From the NCBI GenBank assembly GCA_963691705.1, contig OY829543.1, positions 33,317,523-33,381,522 of the forward strand: DNA of 64,000 nt, written 5' to 3'. Positions 11,871-21,129 of this stretch are shown in pieces. The translations under genes were made by a program, and so were the position numbers. The notes beneath the pieces were generated by a model, which saw nothing but the letters and a program-made list of their open reading frames with translations, did no database searches and had not been told where the DNA came from. This DNA is from Viola odorata (Eukaryota > Streptophyta > Magnoliopsida > Malpighiales > Violaceae). Each line of letters starts with the position of its first letter. Within the stretch, counting starts at the first letter, position 1.

Positions 11871-12333
11871 GATAGATAAAGCAGCAAAGGAAAATCAAAA
11901 GCAAGATCGAGCAGAATACCTTGAAAGAGAGAAGGCTGAAATTAATGGGCGAGTCGTCTGGATGCGAACAAGAGAATTTCCTCGGAGCGAGCGAAAAACG
12001 AAGAGAGTTCTGAAGTATAAAAAGGAGCAAAAAGGTACGAAGAAGGAGCGTTTTTCCTTTTAAGGGCAATTCAGCCAGAAGGGCAACCTATCACAGCAAG
12101 GCACGTACGGGACGAGTGGGACACGTGGAAAGACCTTGACAGAAACTTAAAGTCAAGCGCTCGCCTCTAATGTCGTAAAAGAAAGACTCGTTAATTACAA
12201 AAAACCCCACAAAGATGGTCGTATGAAGCGGCAATTGGCTGTCCAGCGGCAGTTATCCTATGGGGCGGCGATTATAGCAAAAGCAAAAGCGAAAAGAAAA
12301 AGACAAGCGATATTTCGTTTCATTTCATTCTGT

Positions 12334-12339
12334 TTTATT
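12334..12339 (-). terminator. Poly(A) signal of antisense gene C
   Basis: AATAAA on the minus strand, about 45-50 nt beyond the stop codon at 12,385. Confidence 0.4.
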
Positions 12340-12384
12340 CATTGAAAGAGAAAGCCAGCAGCATCTACAATAAGTGCGACATCA

Positions 12385-12873
12385 TCAGTCTTCGTCCGCC
12401 CAGTGTATGTCATAAATGTAATCGTAATCTTCCGGAGACGATGGCGACCCGCTGTTATAGAAAGGAAAGGGCTCGCCAATATCGAAAGGTCTTTTACCAA
12501 GCCCAGTCGCAGAACCTGTCGTAGGGGCAGTTTCTTCCTTTGAAGCGGCATGGGAGTTTTCCTCCAGGGTCGAGGTAACCAATCCTGTGGCGGCATCTTG
12601 TGTAGAAGTCCTGTCTTTGGGAAAAGGACAAGGGACGGATGGTGACGCTTCATCCTTTTGCTTCAGCGAAAGGTAGTGAGGTTCAAAGCCGGCAAAGAAG
12701 GATTCGAAAGATTGTTTCTTTGTTTTCTTCAATCTCTTGCGACCCCGACACTTCACGGAATGTCTGGTAGGCCTCCAGGGGGGTGTGAGTGGAGGATTGT
12801 CGGAGTCAGGAGAAGTCGGAGGGGTCGGAGGAGAATCGCGGGTGGCAGCATACAAAAAACGAGAGTCAGCCAT
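12385..12873 (-). CDS. Antisense gene C: intact 162-aa protein of unknown function
   Basis: An uninterrupted ORF with ATG at 12,873-12,871. The N-terminus is rich in Pro/Thr/Ser (DSPPTPPTSPDSD), followed by a basic cluster (KCRGRKRLKKTKKQ, nuclear-localisation-like), then SFESFFAGFEPHYLSL and an acidic, Tyr-rich tail (SSPEDYDYIYDIHWADED). I do not recognise a domain. A TATA box lies about 70 bp upstream (12,941-12,947) and an AATAAA about 50 bp past the stop (12,334-12,339), so the segment has the layout of a small complete transcription unit. It sits between antisense genes B and D inside the Tat element. Unlike its neighbours it has no stops. Chance survival of a 162-codon frame is possible but less likely given the flanking signals. 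Confidence 0.55.
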   Translation of the reverse strand: MADSRFLYAATRDSPPTPPTSPDSDNPPLTPPWRPTRHSVKCRGRKRLKKTKKQSFESFFAGFEPHYLSLKQKDEASPSVPCPFPKDRTSTQDAATGLVTSTLEENSHAASKEETAPTTGSATGLGKRPFDIGEPFPFYNSGSPSSPEDYDYIYDIHWADED

Positions 12874-12940
12874 GGAAATATCAGTAAGAGTGAGAAGAAA
12901 GAAGAAAAAAGATGAACAAAGAAGGAAAGAAAGAACCCCA

Positions 12941-12947
12941 TTATATA
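12941..12947 (-). promoter_or_regulatory. TATA box of antisense gene C
   Basis: TATATAA on the minus strand, 68-74 bp before the ATG at 12,873, a normal plant distance allowing a short 5' UTR. Confidence 0.5.
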
Positions 12948-13314
12948 GCCGAGGTGAGGTGAGGAGGCGTGCCTGCCTTCTCGCGTATTATCGAGGACAG
13001 TTAATGCTATCAGAGATAACGTCTGTTGGCGGAAAAAGATCTGACTCCGCAACTGTCAAAAGTCTGCACCAGCCAGGAGGCACCGAAATCGTTGCCCAAT
13101 CCGTTAACACCGAAAATGGCGCAAAATATATTCAGAACGGATGCGATATGGGAAAATCATCATTATGAACCAGGTAGGCAAATAAAGTTACGGGATCCCA
13201 AGGGACACCAAGCTCGCAATAAGTGGGAACAAAAATTTGTTTTCTAAGAAAGATGATATGAGAAAGAAGAAAAACATTGACAGCGTGGCAAGTGAACAAG
13301 GGAAAGCATGTTTC

Positions 13315-13320
13315 TTTATT
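13315..13320 (-). terminator. Poly(A) signal of antisense gene D
   Basis: AATAAA on the minus strand, 83-88 nt beyond the stop codon of gene D. Confidence 0.4.
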
Positions 13321-13402
13321 TAAAAGGCCTAACGGCCCGGAGTTACAAAAGGTGGCCCCAGAGGAGCACAGAAAGACACGCTAAGAGGATCCCCATCGCT
13401 GG

Positions 13403-13789
13403 TCAGGCATTCGACCCAGCGTCATCATCTTCCCATTCCAGGAAAGGAATTTCCCTCAGGGCATCTGCAAGAGCCGTCGGTTCAGAAGAATAGACCCTCA
13501 TGCTCTTCAGGCAGCATCCCAGCAAATCCTTCCTATGCTGTAGCGTTGACATCAGCAGCTGAATCTGAGAAACAGTCACTGACAGCTTCAACGCTTTCTC
13601 CACGGGACTGAAATCCTCCAGGGTAACAGCAGCCTGCCTAGCTTGCAGGGGAGTCAGCATCCCCTGGAGCTCCAGCATATCCTCCGAGGTCTTAAGGCTC
13701 AGCGAACCCAGGAAATCAGTATCTGCCTGAGTTAGGTTCCTTAAGGCATGGGTTTTGGAGAGCAGAAAGTTTTTGGTGACTTCGTCCAT
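13403..13789 (-). CDS. Antisense gene D: intact 128-aa helical protein of unknown function
   Basis: An uninterrupted ORF with ATG at 13,789-13,787. The sequence is rich in Leu, Glu, Gln and Ala with few Gly or Pro, and reads as mostly alpha-helical (NLTQADTDFLGSLSLKT, EKALKLSVTVSQIQLLMSTL). It ends in an acidic tail (FLEWEDDDAGSNA). I recognise no domain, signal peptide or membrane segment. TATAAATA lies at 13,871-13,878, about 85 bp upstream, and AATAAA at 13,315-13,320, about 85 nt past the stop. It is the first antisense unit inside the 3' LTR and, like gene C, is open while gag-pol is broken. It may be an accessory protein of the Tat element; that is inference. Confidence 0.55.
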   Translation of the reverse strand: MDEVTKNFLLSKTHALRNLTQADTDFLGSLSLKTSEDMLELQGMLTPLQARQAAVTLEDFSPVEKALKLSVTVSQIQLLMSTLQHRKDLLGCCLKSMRVYSSEPTALADALREIPFLEWEDDDAGSNA

Positions 13790-13870
13790 AAGGAGAAGAG
13801 AGATGAAGAAATTCGAAGAGAGAGGTGAAAAAGCTGTGAGAGTTATGAGGCAAGTGCAAAATGAAAGGCC

Positions 13871-13878
13871 TATTTATA
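13871..13878 (-). promoter_or_regulatory. TATA box of antisense gene D
   Basis: A perfect TATAAATA on the minus strand, 82-89 bp before the ATG at 13,789. Confidence 0.55.
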
Positions 13879-13971
13879 GACTTCAGAAAAAAAGCATTTC
13901 AAAGATATACCTTTATCGATCGTCGAGCCCACATTGGAGGAGAAACCTCTAAGGAGCAGAACCGGAGACGC

Positions 13972-14561
13972 TGTGATAGCCCTTGGTAAACACTCGGGCT
14001 AGTTTTCGTTTGGGCATATGATAACTATCGATACCACAGAAGCTGCATCTCCACTACCCCGCCGGGTAACCCGGCCAGCATACTGTACCCGTCGCGGGAG
14101 ACGAGGCCTTGTTCATGTCGCCCTTAGCCTGGCGACCGACCCTGGGATGGTCGACATCAGCGGGGGGGCTCTCATGCGGCATCCGCACGGCGGCATCCCA
14201 TCCCAGGTCATCCATGACGTCACTCCGCATGACGTCATCCCATATGACATCACTGAAGGCCACTCCAGCGGCATATATCACCCCAGCGACACCTGCCAGG
14301 GACTATTCCCACCCCTTGTCGGTACACTCCTTCCTTTGCCTATAAATACCCCCATCTTTTCAGACAAGAGGGTAAGCCTAAGATAGCGTACTGAACCCCT
14401 GTCATTTTGACTACCTGCACTGACTTTGGCATCAGAGTGTTTACGCCGGAGACCCCCTCCGGCGCTTTGCAGGTGACGAAGACCCCAGTACAGTGTTCCC
14501 GACCAGCCCAGATCAAGCCGATCCTGCTCAGTATCCCCCGGACTCTTATCATCACACTCTA
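13972..14561 (+). mobile_element. 3' LTR of the Tat element
   Basis: It starts at TGTGATAGCC after a purine-rich stretch (AGGAGCAGAACCGGAGACG) that can act as polypurine tract. It contains a TATAAATA at 14,341-14,348 and a perfect 8-bp hairpin at 14,444-14,464 followed by CTTTGCAGGT. The right end is placed near ...TCTAACA. The promoter-hairpin-CTTTGCAGGT block recurs in a second Tat LTR at 20,294-20,424, which supports the assignment. Confidence 0.65.
14341..14348 (+). promoter_or_regulatory. TATA box in Tat 3' LTR
   Basis: GCCTATAAATACCC, the same context as in the second Tat LTR at 20,294-20,301; the expected start is about 30 bp downstream, near GGTAAGCCTAAG. Confidence 0.65.
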
Positions 14562-15335
14562 ACATTGAGTTTCCTTTTCATTATTTTCACCCCACTTTCA
14601 ATATTGTTGATTTGTGTCCTTCCTTTGTAGGCACTATAGAGAGCAAGCACAAGGGAAATGGGCGTGCAGATTTGAGGTCGAATCCACGTGAAGAGGGAGG
14701 GAATGATACGAGCTCGAAGGCTCTCAACCGTGAGGACCTCCGTGCGAGGCCGAGCGCGCAAGGCACACCAACCTTAGCGTCCCATGAAAGCCCAAGCGCT
14801 AGCCATTCGAGGCCTTGCACTAGTTTCCATAAGGCCAAGCCAAGCCGCCCATCACTCAAGCCTGCAGTTAAGCCCCCTTTGTTTGGTAGTAGTGGATTTT
14901 CCACATGTAATAACCCTAGGTATAAATTATAGAACTTAACCTCTTTTATGCCTTGTCTTTGATTTTGTGAGTTATCTCCTTCAAGTCCAATTAATTAGCC
15001 TAGTAAATTAGGGCTCTTAAAACCAGTTTTGTTCTTCAAATCAACACTTTATCAGATTGATAATTCATGATCAAATAGGGATAGGTGTGACTTGACATCC
15101 TTGTAAGTTACTTGACTTCAAGTTTATATTAAGTGTTTCCATAAATTCATCTCTACTTTTCCTCCATTTATTGTCACTGCCTTATTACTCCATTAACATC
15201 CGAATCCATCCTTCAATCCATCAACTATCCAAGTGTTTACCACCTCTCAAAGGAGACTAGATCCTTCCTTCATTTAACTCACGACTTCAACATCAAAAGT
15301 GAAACTAAGAAGTTATCATTACTAAGCTTTGAACG
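14562..15335 (+). mobile_element. LTR fragment, family X, plus orientation
   Basis: No gene is seen. The part from about 14,900 to 15,160 is a diverged reverse-complement match to 49,260-49,520, the LTR of the minus-strand element nested in the CACTA transposon. Shared stretches include TGTCTTTGATTTTGTGAG and CTTAAAACCAGTTTTGTTC, with a TATAAAT at about 14,922-14,928 in a matching position. It is truncated at both sides by other repeats. Confidence 0.6.
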
Positions 15336-15341
15336 CCTTGA

Positions 15342-16170
15342 GCTCCTCTACCAACTGATATTATCCTAGTTATGTAGGATGCGTAGCACGTATTTGATCT
15401 AGTTCGAAGGCTTGGATTTCGATACGGAAGATAGATAACTCAATGAGATGAGTTAGAATCAAGCAAGAGACTTGCCTTGCTTAATCTAAATCGATATATA
15501 TGAGGGTCTTGACTCGTATGATAGGCTCAAACTCGAACCTGGTATAAAGCTACCTAAGGGAAACGAAATCAATGGGTTCGAAACTTCAGGTTTTACTTGC
15601 AATCAATCCTAGCTTTCGGGACTAAAGATTGGGACAAGGCTCACGTATGAAAAATTGAGAGAAAACTTCTCTGGGTTTTAATTATAAAAAATAGTCTGAA
15701 AAAATAAAATGAAAAGGTGGCTCTTTTAAATAGGAAACCCTAAACCCTTACATTAGAAGTCCTACATCTAATTGAATTTCTAATTAATTAATTAAACTAA
15801 TTATAAAATAAATCCAACTAATTTAATTAATAATAAAATAAGTAATTGAAAAATGGAAGTCCTGGAATTTCCTCCTTGGCGCAAAACTGACATTCCGTGG
15901 GCGTGATCACGCTGAGGTTGGGCGTGATCACGTCAAGCTTCTTCCAGGTTCAGACGTCCCTTCTGTTTTGGGCGTGATCACGTCCAAGATGGGCATGATC
16001 ATGTCCAGGCCTGCGTCCAGGATCTCTTATTTCTGCTTTGGGCGTGATCATGTCCAGACCAGTCTGGGCATCTTCGCTTGCAACTTCTTGCTCCTCGCGT
16101 ACCAATCTGGGCAGCTTCACTTGCAACTCCTTGCTCCTCTAGCAAGTCATTGGTCCAGTAGGTTGCACGA
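15342..16170 (-). mobile_element. Chromovirus-type LTR (family Y) with primer binding site, minus orientation
   Basis: On the minus strand the LTR ends ...ATATCA at 15,356, followed by the primer-binding-like TTGGTAGAGGAGC (15,354-15,342). The same arrangement is seen at 29,839-29,853 and 49,054-49,040. The R/U5 part (about 15,530-15,700) is similar to the reverse complement of 29,510-29,720. The U3 side holds five copies of a palindrome (15,901-16,055). The internal region is missing. The outer end is uncertain. Confidence 0.6.
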
Positions 16171-16189
16171 TATGATTCACATCATCAAC

Positions 16190-17206
16190 ACCACCTCAGG
16201 TATGCTTAGAGATAATGCCTTACCAACCAACAACTTACTGGTTAAAGGGTTTACTGAATTGGCAGATGAACGACCAGGGGAAGAAAACTCCAGACTAGTA
16301 TCCTTTTCCCCTACCGTGTCTCGATCCCGCCGGTAGCGCGTAGGTGTCTACTTCGATCCTCTTGGTCGATAATCCACACCCAAGAAGAATGATTATTGCG
16401 TAATCTACTCAATCCTAGGTTGATCAAGTCTAAAATAAAATAGAAAACACGTTAAGATTAAGTGCAGAATCAATTAAATGCAGATTTAAAGATTACTAAA
16501 ATCTATTAGGTCTCATGCATACTCATGCTCATACTTCAAACGCCTCTACTAAGAAGAATGAAATTATCTACGCATGCTCATAATTGTAAAGCAAAATAAC
16601 AATATATTAAAATGATAAGAATCCTTCGTTGTCGAAGGAGCAAGAGTGTATGAAAGTAAAGATACAACCACAGAGAGAGTTTCAAACCAGGAGCGGTCTA
16701 TCCCCTCTCCAAAACCCTAAGGACGGTATTTATTCTAGCTAGAAAATAGTTGGATGCAGAATTAAAGGAAAATCAAATCCTAATCAAATTTAAATTGTAT
16801 TTGAAATACTCTCATCCTCACAAAAGGATCAAATCAAATCAGACAGTGGGGCGTATCTTCAATCAGTCCGTGATTAATGCTTCAATCATTAGGGCAGGAA
16901 AATCGTCTGCCAACGCCTTAACCACTGTTCGCTCTGAAGATTTCGCTAAGTGAGGGATTGGTCAAGAATGAGTTGTCTTGATCAAGAGAGATGATTTCAC
17001 CATCTTGGTCAAGAGCGACCGCCAAGAATCTGATTGCTTCAAATATGCCCAAAACCATGCACAATTCCTTCTTTTTTGTTCTTCTCCTCTCCAAAGGCTG
17101 GTTCCTACAATAATCGAATGATTCATCCCGAAATCAATAGCATACCATTTGAAATTGTAAGAAAATAGGTGGTAAGACCACTACAATTAAGCTTCAATCA
17201 AACCCC
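16190..17206 (-). mobile_element. Athila-like 3' LTR fragment, minus orientation
   Basis: On the minus strand, AGTGTGGGGGGG (a polypurine tract like that before the Athila 3' LTR at 45,153) ends at about 17,206 and is followed by TTTGATTGAAGC, a likely LTR start. The phrase CTGGTTAAAGGGTTTACT (about 16,239) is shared with the minus Athila LTR at 34,303. There is no gene. The left boundary is estimated. Confidence 0.5.
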
Positions 17207-17592
17207 CCCACACTTATTCTTATGCTTGCCCCAAGCATACTGACTCAAAATACACAAAACAAAACAGAAAAAAAAAGAATCAAAGAACACCTGCAGTTAA
17301 CGATCCACATCATCACATAGAATGCTCGAACAATTCAATCCACAACTCCAAAACTGTATTACAAAGGCCTAACCAATACCCCAAACATCCTTCATGTATA
17401 TAGTCATAATTATAAAGCTTCCTAACAGAGTCGTGCAATCTGGACACAGTCATGCAATCTGGACACAACAACCTATTCTGCCTTCCTTTTCCATTTCCTT
17501 TCTTTTACATGAACTGCTCCCAAGAATCTGATTGCTTCAAAAGTTCCCAAGAATCTGATTGCTTCAAAAGTTCCCAAGTGAAGTCGCCAAAC
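17207..17592. other. Retroelement non-coding remnant
   Basis: It begins with the minus-strand polypurine tract and leader of the Athila-like copy. CCAAGAATCTGATTGCTTCA occurs twice here in tandem with a 27-bp period (about 17,520 and 17,547) and once more inside the neighbouring LTR (about 17,032). No gene. Confidence 0.5.
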
Positions 17593-18711
17593 TGTCGCAC
17601 CCCCTTTTTCGTTGAAAGACGAGTTTAGGTTCGGGACGGATGCTAAGCATAAATGGATGCTTCGCATAATGCAATGAAGTCGTCACCCTATTTTCTAAGG
17701 TTTAGGGAACCTAATCGTCATGGCATAAAAAGGTTAAAAAAAACTAAGGCACATGTGGTCTAAACCAAAGAACGAAGGTTCGAGGTCGTATTATGGACTC
17801 GGGAAGGTGTTAGGCACCCGAGTCACATCCTTAAAAAGGTTACCGGTTAAAAAGGTGTTTGGAAAATATTTTTTTTGACATGAAAATGAGTAAGTAACCG
17901 GAAAGTGTCGTCCGATCTCGCACACTGAAATGCGCCACTTTTCAATCATTTACGGAGTAAATGATCGCAAAGTGTCAAACGAAATCCTGTTACGAAGATT
18001 GGGCCACCTTTTGATTACTTAAACATTTTTGACACACAATCTGGGCCCTCAATGGACTCACGGGTTGACGTACTCTTTTCCTCACAAGCAGCCACCAAGG
18101 TTTAAATCAAATTCTTTCGTTCAAATTACTTGCTTATTTTTTATCAATAAATTGCACTGTTTTCATTTAAATCTCTTGGCTTTCGTTTGTCAATTAGACC
18201 ACCTGCTTTTAACTCAGTAAATTTTTGTTTAGTTTCTAGATAAATCTCTTGCTTTTAATTTGATCAATCGCTAACTATTTGGTTTGATTTATTTGCCTAT
18301 TTTTCTTATTGAAATTGCTTGCATTTTTTTTTTCGTTTTGTCTGCTATTTACCTACTATTTTTGGGAGGATTTATTTGCTGTGGGGTAGAGGGAAATTTT
18401 GGGTTTGTTTTGGGGTTGAAATCCGGCCATTTGGCCGGATTGAAGCTTCCTTAGTAGCCGGCCATGGCGTCGGCGACGCAAGGAGGAAGAAGAACAGTGT
18501 ACTGTTCTTGTGAGAGAAGGAAGGTGACGGGCCAAGCCCGTCCCTTTCTTTGGTTTTTTTGTAAATACCGATGGGCTTTGGTTTAAACCAAGCCCATATT
18601 TTCCCTTTTTCTAATTTAAATCATGGGTCTAGGGTTTATTCCTATCCCATTTTAATTAGTTTCAGCATATGGGCCCGCCCTAAATAAATTTTTACGCGAT
18701 ATGTTTATTCT

Positions 18712-18945
18712 AGTTTCATATTTTTAATATCGTATGAATTGTTTACATGTTCGTATGCAATGAATTGTTTACTTTATGCCATGTTTTAATTATCGTAAAA
18801 TTCTCGTATGCAAAAATTTGTTTACTTTATGCCATGTTTTAATTATCGTAAAATTCTCGTTTGCAATAAATTGTTTACTTTATGCCATGTTTTAATTATT
18901 GTAAAATTCTCGTATGCAATAAATTGCTTTCTTTATGCCATGATA
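18712..18945 (+). repeat. 53-bp tandem repeat, 3-4 copies
   Basis: TTGTTTACTTTATGCCATG starts at 18,765, 18,818, 18,871 and, slightly changed, 18,924, an exact 53-bp period. A partial, more diverged unit lies just before. AT-rich, non-coding. Confidence 0.9.
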
Positions 18946-19820
18946 AGTTCGAAAGGAGTTAATCGTTTGTTCACAAGATGTCTTACTTGTTTCATGCCAT
19001 GTTAAATTACCATAAAAAATATTCGTATGCTTGCATGTTTTAAATGAATTGTCTATTAATTATGCCATGTTTTTTAAGTTGCTTACTTGTTATAAATTAA
19101 ATAAATATTCGAGTACATTTTATTACTTATTGTTTCCGAACCATCGCTAATACTTTTAATTTGCAAGGTAGATCAAGATCACGCAACGCAAGTACGTTTC
19201 CACCCCTTTTTATTTATTCAATGCTTTCCGCAAATATTACTTGTATGCGTGCTATTTAAAAATGTTAAAAAAAAACTCATATCGTATTCGTATGCATGAT
19301 AAAATCAACGCACATGCTTACTTGTTTAAATCACTTGCTTTTTATGCCATGAAATTAATTATTTTGCATTGATATATGAGCATGGTGGCTTCGATCCCAC
19401 ACAGTTATTTGCATTTCATTAAATTGGTATTTGTATTTATAGGAGTAGAATGTGTGGGGGGCAAGTTGGATGGCGCGGCCCTTTTTGATTTACGTGGCTG
19501 GAAATGAACAGAACAATCGGGAAGCACATGGGAGGGCGATGTGGGCATGGTGATGAGGCTAGTTTCTGGAAGCAATGATGAGGCGCGGCTCGAATTTTGG
19601 AAGAGAAATGGCTTGCGGGAGAAGAAAAGGGAATGGGATATTTGGTTTTAAATCTGCGACCATTGGATGGTTGACTAAGGGAGAGTCAACCAATCCAATG
19701 GCCTAGATTAAAAGGAAGGAAAAAAAATTATTTAATTAATTATGAGCTCGATCTATTTGTTGCGACGAAATTGACGAGAAATTTGAACGAAGGCCACTAC
19801 GTTAATGAGAAATATATATC

Positions 19821-20065
19821 GAACAAGATGATGCGAACGAAAATATGAGCTCAACTCTCTAAACGCATTTATTTTGACAAAGTGTCAAAAATGTTCGTTC
19901 GGGACTTAAAAGAATTTTTGCCAAACCGAATATAAATCCGAACGAAGATAACCAAAATGTGCAGAAAAATATAAGGAACGAGATGATGCGAACAAAAATT
20001 CAAACTCAACTCTCTAAACGCATTTATTTTGACAAAATGTCAAAAAAGCTCGTTCGGGACCTAAT
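19821..20065 (+). repeat. Two ~88-bp direct repeats, 155-bp spacing
   Basis: GAACAAGATGATGCGAAC...TTCGTTCGGGAC at 19,821-19,910 recurs at 19,976-20,065 with about ten differences. Confidence 0.85.
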
Positions 20066-20263
20066 AAGACTAAAAAAGTGAAAAAACCAAAATGATAGAT
20101 AAAAATGAAAGAATACGAAAGGACTCGAGCTGGGCCGAGAGATCATTAACGGTTAGTGAAAAAATGTGAAAATAAAGCGACTAGTTGATTAAGCGCGTTA
20201 AAATGCGGGTACGCTATTTTTCAGGTGATTGAACGTGCTAGAATCAAAAATCGGGTATCAACA

Positions 20264-20460
20264 ACCCCCCCTAGGTAACGCCCACTTCTTGCCTATAAAT
20301 ACCCTAACATTCAAGATAAAGAGGTATGCCTAAACTAGCTAGTCGAAGCTCAGCCATTTTGAGAACCTCTGTACTAACTTAAGCATCGGAGCTTCTACGC
20401 CGGAGACCCCCTCCGGTGCTTTGCAGGTACATCGAACGGTGTGAACAGTAATCTCATGAG
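20264..20460 (+). mobile_element. 5' LTR end of a second Tat element
   Basis: TATAAATA at 20,294-20,301, a hairpin with arms at 20,398-20,405 and 20,411-20,418, then CTTTGCAGGT, in the same order as in the Tat 3' LTR at 14,341-14,474. The upstream part of the LTR is missing, replaced by the long-LTR block. Confidence 0.65.
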
Positions 20461-20603
20461 GCCACTTTCCATAATCCTCCCTCTCCAGAAGATCAAATAC
20501 CATCAAATGATGCTTTCATTGACAGCTTTGGTCGTATTAAGTGAGCATCCTTAATAGTCAAGCTCTCTCTTCTCTTTCTTTCTCTTCTGGAGACACAAAG
20601 ATC

Positions 20604-21086
20604 ATGGCTTCTAACTCAGATTCTACGCCTCCTTGGCCCTATGGTATTTCTCTTGCCCCCCGCAGAGAACTTTTTCCTTCCATTACTATTGCTATTTCTA
20701 CCACAGCATAGGGAACTCCTTCTGCGTAGTCGGATTTTCTCTTTGGGCCAACGATGGGAACATCATCCTCCCAAATGGGCGCTTCACCTTCCCAAGGGAT
20801 AGGATCTAGTTTCTCCACTCCCACTCCAATGGGATTCATGATGAATGACTTAAACAACCCTCTGGCGAATTCTTTGTTGGCTCTGCGTGCCTAGTTGGAA
20901 CACTTGACCGCATTAGCTACAGGATCTACTCCTAATGCTTCAAGATCCATCATTCCCCCTCATATTTTATTCACTCCATCAATTGTCACTGACCGACCGT
21001 TATCACCTCGACGACACGAGAATACCCCTTTGACCTTGCCCACACCGACGACTCCTGTCAGCTTTATGCAGCTCGCTCATATGTAA
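20604..21086 (+). pseudogene. gag: N-terminal Gag remnant of second Tat element
   Basis: ATG at 20,604 lies 150 bp after the Tat LTR end. The frame encodes a Ser/Pro/Thr-rich N-terminus (MASNSDSTPPWPYG) with basic and Pro patches (SPRRHENTPLTLPTP) and carries three TAG stops near 20,709, 20,727 and 20,892. It stops at 21,084-21,086 and is cut off by minus-strand chromovirus sequence. There is no capsid domain left. Identity rests on position and orientation behind the LTR rather than on a conserved motif. Confidence 0.45.
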
Positions 21087-21129
21087 GTAGAATCTTCTAT
21101 TTCGCATACGTGTGAAATTCCTGTATTCC

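Larger units (their letters stand above)
1..14561 (+). mobile_element. Ty3/gypsy LTR retrotransposon, Tat lineage, left end outside window
   Basis: The window opens inside gag, so the 5' LTR and primer binding site lie to the left. The order is gag, protease, RT, RNase H, second RNase H, integrase (plus strand), then tandem repeats, four minus-strand genes and a 3' LTR ending near 14,561. A second RNase H between the RT-linked one and integrase is a hallmark of the Tat lineage (Retand, Ogre, Grande and relatives), and a repeat-rich 3' region and extra antisense ORFs are also known there. The internal region exceeds 13.9 kb. The sense genes carry several stops, so the copy is not autonomous. 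Ends of the 3' LTR are inferred from TG...CA-type termini and a promoter, not from comparison with a 5' LTR. Confidence 0.85.
17593..20260 (+). mobile_element. Probable solo long LTR (about 2.7 kb)
   Basis: It starts TGTCGCACCCCC and ends ...GGGTATCA. The early part (AGTCGTCACC..., GGTGTTAGGCACCCGAGTC) is of a kind I associate with very long plant LTRs such as those of Ogre/Tat elements; that link is from memory and tentative. It contains two internal repeats (annotated separately) and an 8-bp-stem hairpin at 18,421-18,440. The 5-bp flanks CAAAC and ACAAC are similar but not identical, so a target duplication is not proven. No coding frame. Confidence 0.4.

Noticed and set aside
13972..14561. 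ORFs of 70-120 codons on both strands within the Tat 3' LTR
   Set aside because: They cover the promoter and hairpin of the LTR, conflict with each other, and have no supporting signal.
15342..15354. tRNA D-arm or tRNA gene (CAGTTGGTAGAGGAGC)
   Set aside because: It looks like a tRNA A-box, but the same sequence sits at the LTR end in three elements, so a primer binding site is the better explanation; no B-box follows.
18029..19005. Short plus-strand ORFs of about 60 codons
   Set aside because: AT-rich translation with Phe/Leu/Cys bias; one is a direct reading of the 53-bp tandem repeat.
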